Assembly: GCF_032884065.1 (NCBI RefSeq)
Contig: NC_088871.1
Location: forward strand, 15,608,374-15,672,373
Length of the DNA: 64,000 nucleotides
Source of the DNA: Artemia franciscana
Taxonomy: Eukaryota > Arthropoda > Branchiopoda > Anostraca > Artemiidae
Reading direction: 5' to 3'
Shown here: positions 35,481 to 48,257 of the stretch, piece after piece
How positions within the stretch are numbered: the first letter of the stretch is position 1
Layout: each line of letters opens with the position of its first letter
Made by a program: the position numbers and the translations under genes
The notes under the pieces: model-generated
Database searches by the model: none
What the model was told of the DNA's origin: nothing
What the model saw: the letters and a program-made list of their open reading frames with translations, nothing else

Positions 35481-37345
35481 ATAAAAATAAGTTGTCTGTC
35501 TGTGGATGGATCAGGTGACGTCACCTGAAAAAACTGGATCAGGTGATGTCAAAACTGAAAAAACTAAAAAAAGGCAAAAACCACAAAAAAAACTAAAAAC
35601 TAATAAAAAAAATAAAAAAGCTAAAAAACTAAAAAAACTAATAAAAGGCAAAAACTACAAAAAAAACTAAAAACTAATAAAAAAGCTAAAAAACTAAAAA
35701 AACTAAAAAAAGGCAAAAACTACAAAAAAAACTAATAAAAAAATAAAAAAGCTAAAAAACTAAAAAAACTAAAAAAACTAAAAAAAGGTAAAAAACTAAA
35801 AAAACTAAAAACTAAAAAAAACTAAAAAAAAGGAAAAAACTGAAAAATAAGCTAAAATAAAGGTAAAAACCAATAAAAAACTTAAAAAAACTGAAAAAAC
35901 TAAAAAAAGGCAAAAACTACAAAAAAAACTAAAAACTAATAAAAAAAAGTAAAAAAGCTAAAAAACTAAAAAAAACTAAAAAAACTAAAAAAAGGTAAAA
36001 AACTAAAAAAATAAAAATAAAAAAAAACTAAAAGAATCAAAAAAGAAAAAAATAAATGACGACACTCAAAGAGAAAGCGACCAGGACAAAAGGAATGTTC
36101 GATTAGCAATCAACAAAGCACCGGGACACAGGGAGTATAAATGACGACCAGGACATAAGTACAACTACAAAAAAAACTAAAAACTAATAAAGAAAATAAA
36201 AAAGCTAAAAAACTAAAAAAACTAAAAAAAGGTAAAAAACTAAAAAAACTAAAAACTAAAAAAAACTAAAAAAAAGGAAAAAACTGAAAAATAAGCTAAA
36301 ATAAAGGTAAAAACCAATGAAAAACTAAAAAAAACTGAAAAAACTAAAAAAAAATTTCATCTAAAAAACTAAAAAAAACTAAAAAAGGTAAAAACTTTTA
36401 GAACTAAAAAAGAAAAAAATAAATGACGACACTCAAAGAGAAAGCGACCAGGACAAAAGGAATGTTCGATTAGCAATCAACAAAGCACCGGGACACAGGG
36501 AGTATAAATGACGACCAGGACATAAGTAAAAAAAAAAACTAACAAAACTAAAAAGAAGGTAAAAACTACAAAAAAACTAAAAAGAAAAAAAACTAAAAAC
36601 TAATAAAAAAACTAAAAAATCATAAATTACAGACCGGGACACAAATGACGACCGACACAGAGGGAATATAAATGACGACCAGCAACCTCAAAGAAAAATT
36701 ACAGACTGGGACACCCGGACACAAATCACGACCGGGAATATAAATGACGACCGGGACGCAGGGACACAACTACAACGGGGACGCCGGGGGCACAGGTGGG
36801 ATATATAATTGACGACTGAGACACAGGGATTGTTTGAATAGAAATTAGAAATTAGAAAAAAACTAAAAAGAAAAAACACTCAAAGATAAATTACAGACCG
36901 GGACACAAATGACGACCGACACAGAGGGAATATAAATGACGACCATCAACCTCAAAGAAAAATTACAGACCGGGACACCGAGACACAAATGACGACCGGG
37001 ACACTGGGACACAGGGAATATAAATGACGACCGGGACACTCAAAGAGAAAATACAAACTGGGACACCAGGACACAAATGACGACCGGAACACAGGGAATA
37101 TAAATGCTATTTATATGGATAGACAATGGGACAACGAAGAATGTTGTATATTCGCATGTTGTACGTAGTTAAAAATATATATTTATATCTATCTCTATTC
37201 ACAGGTGGGACACAGGGACACAGCTACAATGGCGCGTAACTAATATGGCGCGTAACGACTTACGCGCGCGGGGGGGCTTGGGGGGGCGCGAAGCGCCCCA
37301 CCAACTAGGTGTTGGGGTGGCGCGAAGCGCCACCCCAACAGCTAG
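35472..37345 (+). mobile_element. Helitron element E
   Basis: The 5' end is TCTATATATATAAAAATAAG at 35472, then CAGGTGACGTCACCTG, a perfect 16 bp palindrome at 35512-35527. The interior holds A-rich AAACTAAAAAAGG units, two copies of a GACGACACTCAAAGAGAAAG block (near 36055 and 36425), GGGACAC minisatellite and a short helicase tail (37108-37173). The 3' double hairpin ends CTAG at 37342-37345. Most of its interior is the reverse complement of element D. Confidence 0.78.
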
Positions 37346-37768
37346 TCTATATATATAAAAATAAGTTGTCTGTGTGTGGATCTGTGGATCAGGTGACGTC
37401 ATGTTTGTTCGCATATGACGTCTGAATTATTTCACACTAATACAAAAGAAGAAAAAAACTAAAAAAGGTAAAAACTACAAAAAAAACTAAAAAGAAAAAA
37501 AAACTAAAAAGCTAAAAAACTAAAAAAAACTAAAAAAAGGTAAAAATCTAATAACTAAAAAAAACTGAAAAAAATAAAAAAAGGCAAAAACTACAAAAAA
37601 AATAAAAACTAATAAAAAAACTAAAAAAGCTAAAAAACTAATAAAACTAAAAAAAACTAAAAAAAGGTAAAAAACTAAAAAAAAGCTAAAAACTAAAAAA
37701 GAAAAAAACTAAAAAAAGGAAAAAACTGAAAAATAAAAGAGAAAAAGAAAACTAAAAAAATATGAATA
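37346..37768 (+). mobile_element. Helitron 5' fragment F
   Basis: It starts TCTATATATATAAAAATAAG right after the CTAG of E and carries TGACGTCA and GCATATGACGTCTGAATT, then A-rich units. It stops where element G begins, with no 3' terminus. Confidence 0.72.
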
Positions 37769-38664
37769 AATATATATAAAAATAAGTTGTTTGTGGGTTA
37801 TGTCTGTCTGTCTGTCTGTCGAGTGACGTCGTGTTTGTCCGCATATGACGTCTGAATTATTTCACACTAATACAAAAGAAGAAAAAAACTAAAAAAGGTA
37901 AAAACTACAAAAAAAACTAAAAAGAAAAAAACTAAAAAAGCTAAAAAACTAAAAAAAAACTAAAAAAAGGTAAAAAACTAAAAACTAAAAAAAAACTGAA
38001 AAAACTAAAAAAAGGTAAAAAACAAAAAAAAAACTAAAAACTAAAAAAGAAAAAACTGAAAAATAAGAGAAAAAGAAAACTAAAAAAATATTAATAAATA
38101 TAAAAAATATAAATATAAATATAATATAAATTAGCAATCAACAAAGCACCGAGACACAAATGACGACCGGGACACAGGGAGTATAAATGACGACCAGGAC
38201 ATAAGTAAAAAAAAAAAACTAAAAAAACTAAAAAAATGGTAAAAACTACAAAAAAACTAAAAACTAATAAAAAAACTAAAAAATCTAAAAATCTAAATAA
38301 ACTAAAAAAGAAAAAAAAGAAAAAAGGAAAAAAATAAAGGAGAAAAACAAAACTAAAAAACGAATGTATATACAGACCGGGACACCGGGATACAAATGAC
38401 GACCGGGACACAGGGAATATAAATGACGACCGGGACACAGGGACACAACTACAATGGGGACGCCGGGGGGCACAGGGGGATATAAATGACGACCGGGACA
38501 CCGGGACACAAAGAATGTAAATGACGCCCGGGACACTCAAAGAGAAATCACAGACTGGAACACCGGGACACAAATGACGACCGGGACACAGGGATATAAC
38601 TACAAAGGGGACGCCGGGGTGCACAGGGGGATATATAAATGACGATGGCGACTCAGGGAATGGT

Positions 38665-38859
38665 CGATTAGCAATCACCATCAACAAAGCTCAAGGGCAA
38701 TCATTAGAATCATGAGGTATAGATCTGAATACGGATTGTTTTCCCATGGACCATTATATGTTGCATGTTCAAGAGTCGGTAAACCTGACAATCTATTTAT
38801 ATGCACAGACAATGGGACAGCAAAGAATGTTGTATATTCGCAAGTTTTACGTAGTTAAA

Positions 38860-38860
<1 letters not shown>
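38665..38860 (+). pseudogene. Helitron helicase C-terminal piece (element G)
   Basis: The frame reads LAITINKAQGQSLES, TGA, GIDLNTDCFPMD-like text, then PLYVACSRVGKPDNLFI and DNGTAKNVVYSQVLRS, TAA. It contains PIF1-type motif VI. The same in-frame TGA as in element B indicates shared ancestry of non-coding copies. Confidence 0.75.

Positions 38861-38872
<12 letters not shown>

Positions 38873-38922
<50 letters not shown>
38873..38922. repeat. (TA)n microsatellite inside Helitron G
   Basis: About 50 bp of TA lies between the helicase stop and the CACAGGTGGGACA segment, as in elements B and D. Confidence 0.93.
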
Positions 38923-38924
<2 letters not shown>

Positions 38925-39080
38925 ATATTCACAGGTGGGACATAGGGACACAACTACAATGGCGCGTAACTAATATGGCGCGTAACGACTTACGCGCGCG
39001 GGGGGGCTTGGGGAGGGGGGGGCGAAGCGCCCCCACCAACTAGGTGTTGGGGTGGCGCGAAGCGCCACCACAACAGCTAG

Positions 39081-39849
39081 TTTTTATATATATAGACTAC
39101 TTAAAATCCTAGCAGTGTTTGATCGGATGAGTCATTTCAACATTATACGATAGATCTTTGGCAAAAACCAAAAGAGATTGGAAACATCTTTTTTTCTTTT
39201 TTTTTACCAAATCTATGCTATTGTGTAAACTATGAGACGCTTGTATTAAACAATTCTTTTTTGGGGCAATTCCAATATTATGCAGCCCCAAAGTTTTGCA
39301 GTTAAAAAGAAATACATGACTTAAAAAAATAGCCTGGGTCATTTTAAAGGATTTTTAAAGGATTTGTGAAAAATTATTTTTGAGCTATTAGTACGTTGGA
39401 CATTTGAAAACAACATTTAATTGTTTGTGTCACAATTGCGTAGAAACTTCTTTTAAATAAAATACTTTAATTATTGAAAGGCAATTTAAATATTGTAATA
39501 ACTCGATCTATTTGGTTAAATCCGATGATTTCTTGTGTCATCGGTTAGAAAGCCCTGTGCATTGAAGGAGGATACACAATCCTCTATCGGAAACATGGTT
39601 CAGATATAAACTTACCACATCAATAAGTGGAAGTAGGTAGCATTATGTAGCAAATCGAGGGTGCAAACTAGGAGAGGAAGTTCAAGTAACCCAAGAATAA
39701 AAAAGAATCTTCGCGAATAAAAAAATGAGATTACAAAATTTAAAACTCATTCATACATAGTTTATTTCTTTTGCTCCAGCATTACCCTCTGTACATTGAC
39801 TTTTAATCTATAGTTTCCTAATTTAAGGTTTTGGTTAAATTTAACTTTC
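39081..39849. other. No gene seen
   Basis: AT-rich DNA without recognised coding or repeat content. A 77-codon minus frame at 39109-39342 has no family resemblance. Confidence 0.5.
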
Positions 39850-40640
39850 TTGGGAAGCACATTTCTTCTAGACCTGGATTATGGTGACGATTTAAGCATC
39901 CTAGGTAAAACTGTTAGCAACAGGTATGAACCTTTAAAGGTTTTAAGAGTTAAAAGTACAAGGACAGGTTTTGATGTTAAGGAGACTAGGTCGCTAAGAC
40001 TAGGACTAAATGAAGATGAAAGGGTGGTTTTGGCTAACGAGTAGATCGATAAAGTGGGCAGCTTTATTTACATAGGTAGTATTATTATTGAAGATGGTGG
40101 GTGCAGTTAAGATGCTAAATGTAAAATAGCCAAGGCCCAGGGTTTCTTATGGTTAAAAAGTTTGGAAGGAAATGAAGATAATTCCCAAACCAAGATCAGA
40201 ATATTGGAAGCTACAGTGATGACAGTGTTTAAGCATGGTCGTGAAGCATGGGCAATCCGAAAAACCGAGGAGGATTTGCAGGGTTGAGAGAAATTGCCTA
40301 CATATTGCTTTGGGTACCGTATCTCAAATAGTAAGCTTCACGAAAAATGTGGCCCAATCCCACTTGCTACGGCTATAATAAGGGAAAGGTTGAGATGGCT
40401 AGGACGCGTTCTGCGAATGAAGCATGACAGATTTCCAAAGATCGTCCTAGTCGGTCAACCTTCTCGGGCCAAACGAAAAGCAAACCATCCTCGAATAGGG
40501 CGGGAGGATGTCACGAGGAGAGATTTAAGGGAAGTGGAAACTTCTTGGGAAGGTGTAAAGAGGGAAGATTTGAATAGATTGAGATGAAGAGGAGCGTTTT
40601 TAGCTGTGTTGGCCTCAGGCGACATGTTGCTGCAGTTAAT
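39850..40640 (+). mobile_element. LINE 3' fragment (RT palm and C-terminus, broken)
   Basis: The frame reads LDLDYGDDLSILGKTVSN, with the YxDD catalytic motif (near 39875), then a stop, VGSFIYIGSI, a further stop, AKAQGFLWLKS, a stop, ATAIIRERLRWLGRVLRM, PSRAKRKANHPRIG and DLREVETSWEGVKREDLNRL before TGA at 40585. The RLRWLGHVLRM and SWEGVKREALNRL elements are typical of one LINE lineage common in arthropods. At least three stops show decay; the front half is missing. Confidence 0.85.
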
Positions 40641-40689
40641 TGTTAGTAGCATTAGTAGTGATTTAACCTTTACTATATTAAGGGTCTAG

Positions 40690-41300
40690 CAGATTGACAG
40701 GAATGCATATATATACGTAAATAGAGTAAGTAGTGCCATCTCTTCCATGAGTATCGATGTAGGTAGTTTTCAACCATTCGATTCACACAGAGTGAGATCT
40801 AAGTCATACTTCAACACACTCTAAGTACTTGGTATCATAGCGCTAAAGGACCGTCGGATTTTAATTCATGGACAAGATTTGGAAACAACTCTAGACAGCT
40901 GAAAGTGTGTTAAACTTTAATTATAATCATAAAAGTCTTTTTCACTTAAAAACTTAAACATTTAACCACAGGAGTGAAGCTTCTTAAAACAATGAGCATT
41001 TAACGTTTTTTATAACTCAAAATTCAACATGAGACCAAGATTAAGTTTGATTTATAATCAGAGTATTTTAACAGAAACGATACAATCAAAAGCCATATTA
41101 CGTACTATCAAAGCAATATGGTAGTTAGAATTGTAATAGGCATTTAAACCATTTTTGATGAAAGATATAGCAGCTTTTGTTTTTTTAGTAGCAGGTGGTG
41201 GTGCCAATAAATCAAAAGTGATCAGTCTGCCTCTTGTCCTTTGCCTTTTTTAATCACTAGTTTTTATCCATACCTTGAACTATCAATCAGGTCGTGGTAG
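40690..41300. other. No gene seen
   Basis: AT-rich, single-copy-looking DNA with no recognised coding content. Confidence 0.5.
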
Positions 41301-41309
41301 CGATCTGTA

Positions 41310-42295
41310 TGTAAGGAGTCACGCGGCTTAATAGTAACCGAAACTGTTAGGAACAGAGTCTTGATAACAATTGATGCATAAAAAAAAAAAAAAATCAAAT
41401 TTTGGTGCTGATTTAAAATATATAAAATTCATCAAGCTTAATGTTACCCATCAAAAGTTACGAGCCTGAAAAAATTTCCTCAATTTTTGAAAAACGGGAG
41501 AAAAAAGGGGCCGAGTCACGACGTAGGCAATAATGCTCCTAAGCCAATGAGACCCCCAAAAAATCAAACGACCTTAATGAAAATCACGACGTCTGAATCA
41601 GCATATTAGAAAACCCTACTGAAGAGGTTTCAAGCTCCTATACACAATAAATATAGAATTTTCCATTTTTTTTTCAGAAGAAAGATCACGGATGCGTGTT
41701 TATTCATTTTTTTGTATGTTTTTCCAAGGGGTGATTGGATCAAACCAATAGTCCTAAAAGATCGAGAGAAGGCTTATTTGATAATAAATTGAAATTCTAA
41801 CGCCCCTTTTAAGTGACCAAAAATATTGGAGTGCAGCTTTCCCTCCTCCAACGCCCTGTTTCTATAAAGTCGTCAATCAAAACTTTGAGACAAACATTTT
41901 GTTCACCATAGTTGAAAGATTCAATAGCTATGCTCTTAGGGATAGTATGACGCTCATAGTGCCTGGGGAAAAGGTTGCAGGATGCAAAATTTACCAATTG
42001 TTTACTTATAATATTTTTCAGCGAGGATGGAATTGTCTAGAGAGAGCTTTACGGGGGGGAGTTGTTTTGCGTAGGAGAACTTTCTATGGAGGAGTTTCCC
42101 GTAACGGTAGGGGATGTTTCATTATGTAAAATATCAAAAATCAAATTAGAAAACAAACTTTCTTCAACTGAAAGTAAGGAGCAAAATTAAATTGAAAATA
42201 AATAGAAATTACTCTGTATTTGAAGGGGCTGTCCCTCTTCTAAATACCTTGCTCTTTTGCGTGAAGAATAAACTTTAGCGTGTTTTTTTTTTTTT
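41310..42295 (-). repeat. Old family B copy, inverted and truncated
   Basis: Reverse-complement matches to family B are clear: AAGGAGTCACGCGGCTTAAT and TAACCGAAACT at the element's right end, TTACCCATCAAAAGTTACGA, the GGGGTGATTGGATC block and CAACTGAAAGTAAGGAGC. Divergence is much greater than among the other copies, and the left palindrome is absent. Confidence 0.65.
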
Positions 42296-42299
42296 TTAA

Positions 42300-44534
42300 T
42301 CGTCTGAAAGGATTACCAGATGAATCTGATGGAGAAATATCTTCGGGGATGATGTATCTTTGAAGGGTAAATTTGGAGACCTTTTCATTACTGAGATATC
42401 AATTGCTTTACTCGGAAATTTAATTTTAAGCCCTTTATGGATCCTTAAAGATGATACCTTTTTCTCTTATTTTTGACTTTACGTAAGGGTTGAAATACTG
42501 GTTGAAAACTTACTAATTGATTTAAATCCATTTCTGCTTAAGTTATATAATCCACAGGATTGATTTGTCGTGAATCAATGAGTAAAAAAAAATCATGAAT
42601 AAAAAAAAGGCATTGGGTGGTTTGTTCTCCTAATTCGTACCTCTGTAATAGAAAAGGCCCGAGCCTTACCCCTCGAAGATATAATGTTGATATGCATCGC
42701 AGAGGGTTTTTATTTTAAATATTGTATCTTTGGTGTTTCATCTTGTGAGAACTAAGAGTTTTAAAAATAGGTAGTTTCTCTATGAGTTGCCTTGTTTTTC
42801 TCGTTATCCTATTTTTTTTGTAATTTCTTGTTTAGCAAGTGTGGTACCTATTTATGTAATCAGGGCTAGCTATGTTCCTATATCCAAAGAAAAAAAGAGT
42901 ATATAATTGAACTATAGTTTTATGTCATATAGTAGGCTTCAGTTCCACTGGTTTATTCTTGGCAGGTATTCTCTTGTTTGTCGATAAAACTATTTAGACG
43001 CGCGTTATCTGCCAGGGCATGAGAATAAGAGAGACTTCCATATTTGGCAACAGGCCTTATTAAAATTGCATAGAGGGGCGTTCGAGCCTCATGGATGAAA
43101 GTTTTTTGAGTAAATAAATTTGGTTACTTGTATGATATAGCTACTACATTTTATAACCTTAGCGACCACGCTCAAGAAGTGAAGTTAGGTTAATCATATT
43201 AAAATATAACAAAATATGATGAATGTGTAATACTTTAGTAATAAAATTACGGAAAGTACAACAGAGAATAATGGAGAACAGGCCGCCCAGAACGCATAAT
43301 ATTTAATACCTAATACCATTCAATTAAAAAATATGTGCACAGTAGTTTATCTCACTCAGGCTATGCTTATTATCTCAGAGTGCACGCGGAAACCGGTTTT
43401 ATTACAGGTCAAGAACAAAATGTGGTCACTATATCATATAGCGCTATTGGGTTTATAAAAAAAAACATACCTCTAGCAAAGTCGCTGCAGGAGGAAATTT
43501 TGCATATTTTAATAACTTCTGTTTTGAGTGTCTTCTCTCCTTTTTTTTGATTTTTTTTATATATTAAGTTTTCTAAGAACAAGAAAAACTCAAGATTGTT
43601 AGTACTGATTAAGACTAATAAAATTAAAGCTGGAAAAAACAATCCCACATATCTTGAAAAACGACTCTGAGGAAAGGGCAAAAAGACAAAGATGGCAAAA
43701 AAACTGACCAAATCTATATAAATAAATAAATATTACTTTATTTTAAACTTGTGTTGTTCTATTGGAAGCCAAAAATAAGGAGGGAAGGGTTACGAAAAAT
43801 TTCAAGCAAGAGATCAACATCATTAGTTGATTTGTTGTTTTTCTTCTTCCGGTAACGCATTCTATAAATAACTTTTGGTGTGAGATTTGTCATTTAAGTT
43901 AGTTGTACTATTTTGAATACAAAAGCTGTACGACAAGAAAAAAAAATAAACAATTAAAATTTTTAAAACAGATTAAGGTCGGTGAAAACAAGAAAAAAAT
44001 GGACGAATATTTTGTATCAATATTCTTAAAAACAAAAATTCACACCAATATTAAAATTATTTATGATATTAATAGAAAATATTTTTTGCCGTTTCCTCCC
44101 CCCTCCTCTTTACGGCTGAAGAGGACAGTGGAAATCCGTCCGGATTATTTGCCAACATTTTCACTCGTTTTTCTTTTTTCAGAACCCCGACCGATAAAAA
44201 AGTAATGTTACATTTCCTTTTCGTTTTGATTGGCCAATCCTACCCAAAAATCGCAATAATAGATTTTTCAGTGAAAGTGAAAATCATGATTTAAGCTTTA
44301 AAAGAAAAAAAAAAGGCTACTGCCACTTCTACCCCGGCTGTGAGTTTAAGCTAAGAGACAATCTTGTCTAACAGAAGGACATTTTGTGCCATGAATAAAT
44401 TTCAGAGAATTTTGAGAAAATCTATTGTGACCCATTAGAAACCGCGTCTTACTTAGCCCTGTTGGCTTGGAATTACTCTAAAGACTAATTTATATATTTT
44501 TCGTTTCATATTGTTAAAGACGATGTCATATTTC
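42300..44534. other. No gene seen
   Basis: AT-rich DNA. Short frames at 43335, 43409 and 43903 show no family features, and no clear repeat structure was found. Confidence 0.5.
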
Positions 44535-44665
44535 TTTTAGAGCACAGTCAAAGACACGTGATTTTTTTCTCTTTTTTTAAGGGTTGATCGTATTGAACCT
44601 GTAGTTACAGAATATTGTGAGAGGGCTCATTCTAACAAAGTGATTAAGTTTAGTGCGCTTTTAAG
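44535..44665 (-). repeat. Short family B fragment
   Basis: GGGTTGATCGTATTGAACC, then GAGAGGGCTCATTCTAAC and CTTTTAAGT match the reverse complement of the inner right part of family B. Only ~130 bp remain. Confidence 0.55.
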
Positions 44666-44669
44666 TAAT

Positions 44670-47110
44670 GAATGCAGGGCCATATCCAGGACTAAATGGA
44701 AGCAGAAACCCTCTCCCTTCTGAAGGCGGGGGGTCAAGAGGGTGTCGTTACCAAATAATTTTTATTCGGAATGGGATTAGGGGTGCCAAGGGAGTCTTTT
44801 CGGAGGGAACGGTGATTGTCAAGGGTTCTTACCTGCAATTTTTAAGTTTGAGAAATAATTGTTGTTTTTTTGGGAGAAATAGTCTTCTTAGCAGCATTTT
44901 ACGGTTAATTGACAAGACGCAGGAACTTTTCGGGGGATAGTTCAAATGCAGTAGCCCTTAACTTCTCACATCCACCTCTTTAGTGTATCCCACAGAACAA
45001 AAGAGAACGAATTCCAACAAGCATATTTTTCAGCCTTTTTGTGCTGTAAAACAACAGTTTTGGCCCAAATAGGGCCAACGTACTGCTGTCGATTAGCAGT
45101 AAGTTTAACGTTATCCCTTACTTTCAATTAGAAACATCATACTGCAATGGGGTCTTGAACGCTTTCCAAAAAGCTCCTTTGCTTAGTTTTTTGTTTTTGT
45201 CAGCTTTAGCTATACTATTTATTAAATTTCAAATATTTGTGCTTACGCTTTACTTCTCTTACTATCCTCATGAGCATAGCTAGGAATTTTCCTGAAGTGG
45301 GGGGGGGGACTTGCCTGACCCTTAGATTCATAAAATTACAAGGATATGCTTTCCTTTCAACACAAAGATAAATTGAATCGAACAATAATTTTATTTTAAG
45401 ATCTATTTAAATAATTCCATTTTAAAATGCTAAAACAAAATATTCATACTTAATGACTCATAGATGGCATTTTGGATCTCTATAAAGGGGCGAACTATAA
45501 GTATTGCGAATTGTTTTCCAACACATATTTGAGATTCTACTCACCGATTATTTAGAAATCTTCACTAGAGCATTGGTTATCTTGCGGTTCGTAAGCACAT
45601 GCTATGTTTTACTTTGTTTACGTACTTCTTCTTCTTTTTCTCCTGGAATTAAAGGATAGAACTACTGGTTGGCAAAGACACAATAAGAAGAACTTAGAAT
45701 ATCAATTGAAGTACATCTGATAAGTTTTTAGTATTATATTTATCACCCGAAACAGTTTGGTCATACCGTTTCATGTCCTACTCCTTTTTTTAAGCTTTGA
45801 TATTATCATGGTATATTGGTATATTGGGTATATTGCATGGTATATTGGCGAGACAGACGCAGCGTTTTTAGGCGTGTTTGAAAACTACTAAAATATAAGC
45901 GGGTAGTCCACAAAGTATAGCCCTACTCTCATTTTCGTGAACGAAAGTTTAACAAATATCTTTTAAAAGATGATTTAGGACGCATTTGTATGAACAGATA
46001 AAAGTTTAAATTATATTTGTTAATTTTGATGAAAATCTTATATTTATATTGACAATAAAAATATAATTTAAACATCATTCGGCAAGTAAAAAAGCAATCA
46101 AAACTGGGGTTTTGTAGGCTGGTGGAGTTTGAAAGAAAAATATAAAGTGAATATTTTACTTTTGTTATTAATACCAACAGAATGGCAAAATGTCCTTGGA
46201 GTTTCTGATGACATTCACTTTGCTCGGACGACAGCTAAGGCTGACTGACCTTGCAGATCTCACTAAACGGGGATTGACGCTTTTGTGCTACTTGACCAAT
46301 ACCATCACGTCATAAAATCTCACTCTAAAATCCTCGCCTTACATAAATTAATATTTCTATTAAAAAAAAAACTGTTTGGCAAAAACAGATTTTGGCTAGT
46401 AAAAAGTAAAAGCAATTATAGAAAAATTATTGCGGATTCTTTGCCTTTATGAAATACCATTTTGAAACTTCACTACTCGTAGGAGACAATTTTCGTCTAA
46501 AATCATAAAAGCCTCATGGTATTAAATCTGCCCGTAGTTCAAGATACGTGTATAAATGTGATCTGGAATAGTATCCTCATGTGATAAAACCCAAACTGCT
46601 TTCAATGAGTGTCTAAAGTTCATGTATCCATGAACGTGATTTTGTGATTTTTGAACGTGAATTTTGATGAACGTGATTTTGTAAGCACGTGATTTTGTAA
46701 CAACTTTATAGCTTTAATTTGCGCCTAAAAGACAATATACTTGAATAACTTGATTTATTACTTTCAGATTTATCCATTCATTAAACCAGAGCTATGTTAT
46801 TACTTAAACTTTTTCTGAGAGTGACCAAAACTTGCTTAGAAATAGAGAAACTTTTCTATTATGTCTCTGCGACGTTTTCAGTATATTTTGCCAAAAGAGA
46901 ACAGCTGAATTAAAAAAAAGAAAAGAATTTGGTAGACAAATAAATCTGAATCTGAGCTATCAAATGATAGTACGGAAATTGCTGTCGAGTTAAAAACATT
47001 AAAGTCATAGGACCGAAGAAAAATAACCTACCGGGAACTTAAACTTTAACTGACCGAAGAATTGTGGAAACATTCTCCAGCTGGTAAAAAGTGTACTAAA
47101 AACAAACTAC
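44670..47110. other. No gene seen
   Basis: AT-rich DNA with small local repeats (GGTATATTGG near 45810-45850, GAACGTGATTTTGT near 46635-46695) and no recognised coding content. Confidence 0.5.
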
Positions 47111-47114
47111 CTGT

Positions 47115-47485
47115 CCTTAAATAATAACTTAAATATTGAGATTGAAATTTTTGATTAAAATATCTTCCCTTTAAATAGTAGCTTAAATATTGAAATTGAA
47201 ATTTTTGATTAAAATATCTTTCCTCTAAATATTAACTTAAATATTGGAATTGAAATTTTTGATGAAAATATCTTTCCTCTAACTATTAACTTAAATATTG
47301 AAGTTGAAATTTTCATGAAAATATTTTTCCTTTAAGTAGTAACTTAAATGTTGAAATTGAAATTTTTGATGAAAATATCTTTCATTTAACAGTAACTAAA
47401 GTATCGAAATTGAAATTTTTGATGAAAATATCTTTCTTTTAAATAGTAACTTAAATATAAAAATTTAAATTTTGATGAAAATTCT
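47115..47485. repeat. Minisatellite, ~57-58 bp unit, about 6-7 copies
   Basis: The unit contains TAGTAACTTAAATATTGAAA, TTGAAATTTTTGATGAAAA and TATCTTTCCTTTAAA. Units follow one another from about 47115 with a few percent divergence and small indels. Confidence 0.85.
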
Positions 47486-48209
47486 TTTAAATTTTATAAA
47501 CTGTTTTATGGACTTCGTCAAACTGCCTTCTTATCCATTTTACAACTCTCCCTCCCCCCTAAAAAAGAATATATATTCCTGGTATTTTACTTTATACCGA
47601 AGGAAAATTGTGATCTCACGCTTGGACTCACGACACTGTTATTGGGAGTATGATGATCTACGATCAGATCTAACCAGGCCTGTTAGTGGGTTTTCCTCCT
47701 TTGCTGCATTCAAACATATACTCCCTCTTAAACAAGCAATTTCACGACAAGCCAGCAGCTGTAATTTACAAGAAAAGGACAAGATACTCATGTCATTGGA
47801 TTTGCTTGTCTCAGGTCTATCTATCACCAACATAGAGCTATGTTATTACTTGGAGTTTCTTCCAAAGAAGGATCTAAACATGCTTAAAAAATTACCCTTT
47901 TTTTGACAATTTTTGAACAAACTTTCAAATTATCTTCAATCTATGTACCCTATATAACAAGTTTCAAAAATTCCAGGTCGATAAATACATAAAACTCAAT
48001 CTCAGCTATGGTGCGATAGCAAAATTTTCATCCTTCGTTCAGAAATAAAAAAAGGGACGAGAGCAGAAAAATAGTATACCAAATTTTTTTAAGGGAACAT
48101 TCACCTTAATATTTGCACACAAATAGGTTTTGTTTTCTCTAGACATAGGTACATAAGCAAATTATATAGGTAGAAAATGGTGATATTTACTAAGTGAATT
48201 TTTCCTTTT

Positions 48210-48257
48210 TTTTATAAGGTGAATTCGGATAAGGTAAGGTGAAGTAATAAGAATTTT
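48210..48257 (+). repeat. Left remnant of the GTCGGATAAGG minisatellite array
   Basis: TTTATAAGGTGAATTCGGAT, then AAGGTAAGGTGAAGTAA is one monomer of the array that resumes at 51436. It ends where family B sequence begins. Confidence 0.8.

Larger units (their letters stand above)
32941..38340. repeat. Helitron-internal A-rich and GGGACAC minisatellites
   Basis: Two simple units fill the elements. One is A-rich, near AAACTAAAAAAGGTAAAAAC, with CTACAAAAAAAAC variants (32941-33150, 35560-36350, 37440-38340; complementary T-rich at 34330-35400). The other is near CCGGGACACAGGGAATATAA plus ATGACGA, ~27 bp per unit (for example 32100-32270, 33160-33400, 36640-37100, 38380-38600). The CPGRHLYSLCPGRH open frames on the opposite strand are artefacts of the second unit. 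Confidence 0.85.
37771..39080 (+). mobile_element. Helitron element G (right edge of the array)
   Basis: It starts TATATATAAAAATAAGTTGT, with GTCTGTCTGTCTGTCTG and a GTGACGTCG variant of the site. It carries A-rich units, GGGACAC minisatellite, a helicase C-terminal piece (38665-38860), a TA run and the 3' double hairpin, ending CTAG at 39077-39080. The downstream DNA is unrelated to Helitron. Confidence 0.78.

Noticed and set aside
32941-36350. Possible CRISPR-like array from regularly spaced repeats
   Set aside because: Units are A-rich and GGGACAC minisatellites with no unique spacers, and the window is eukaryotic.
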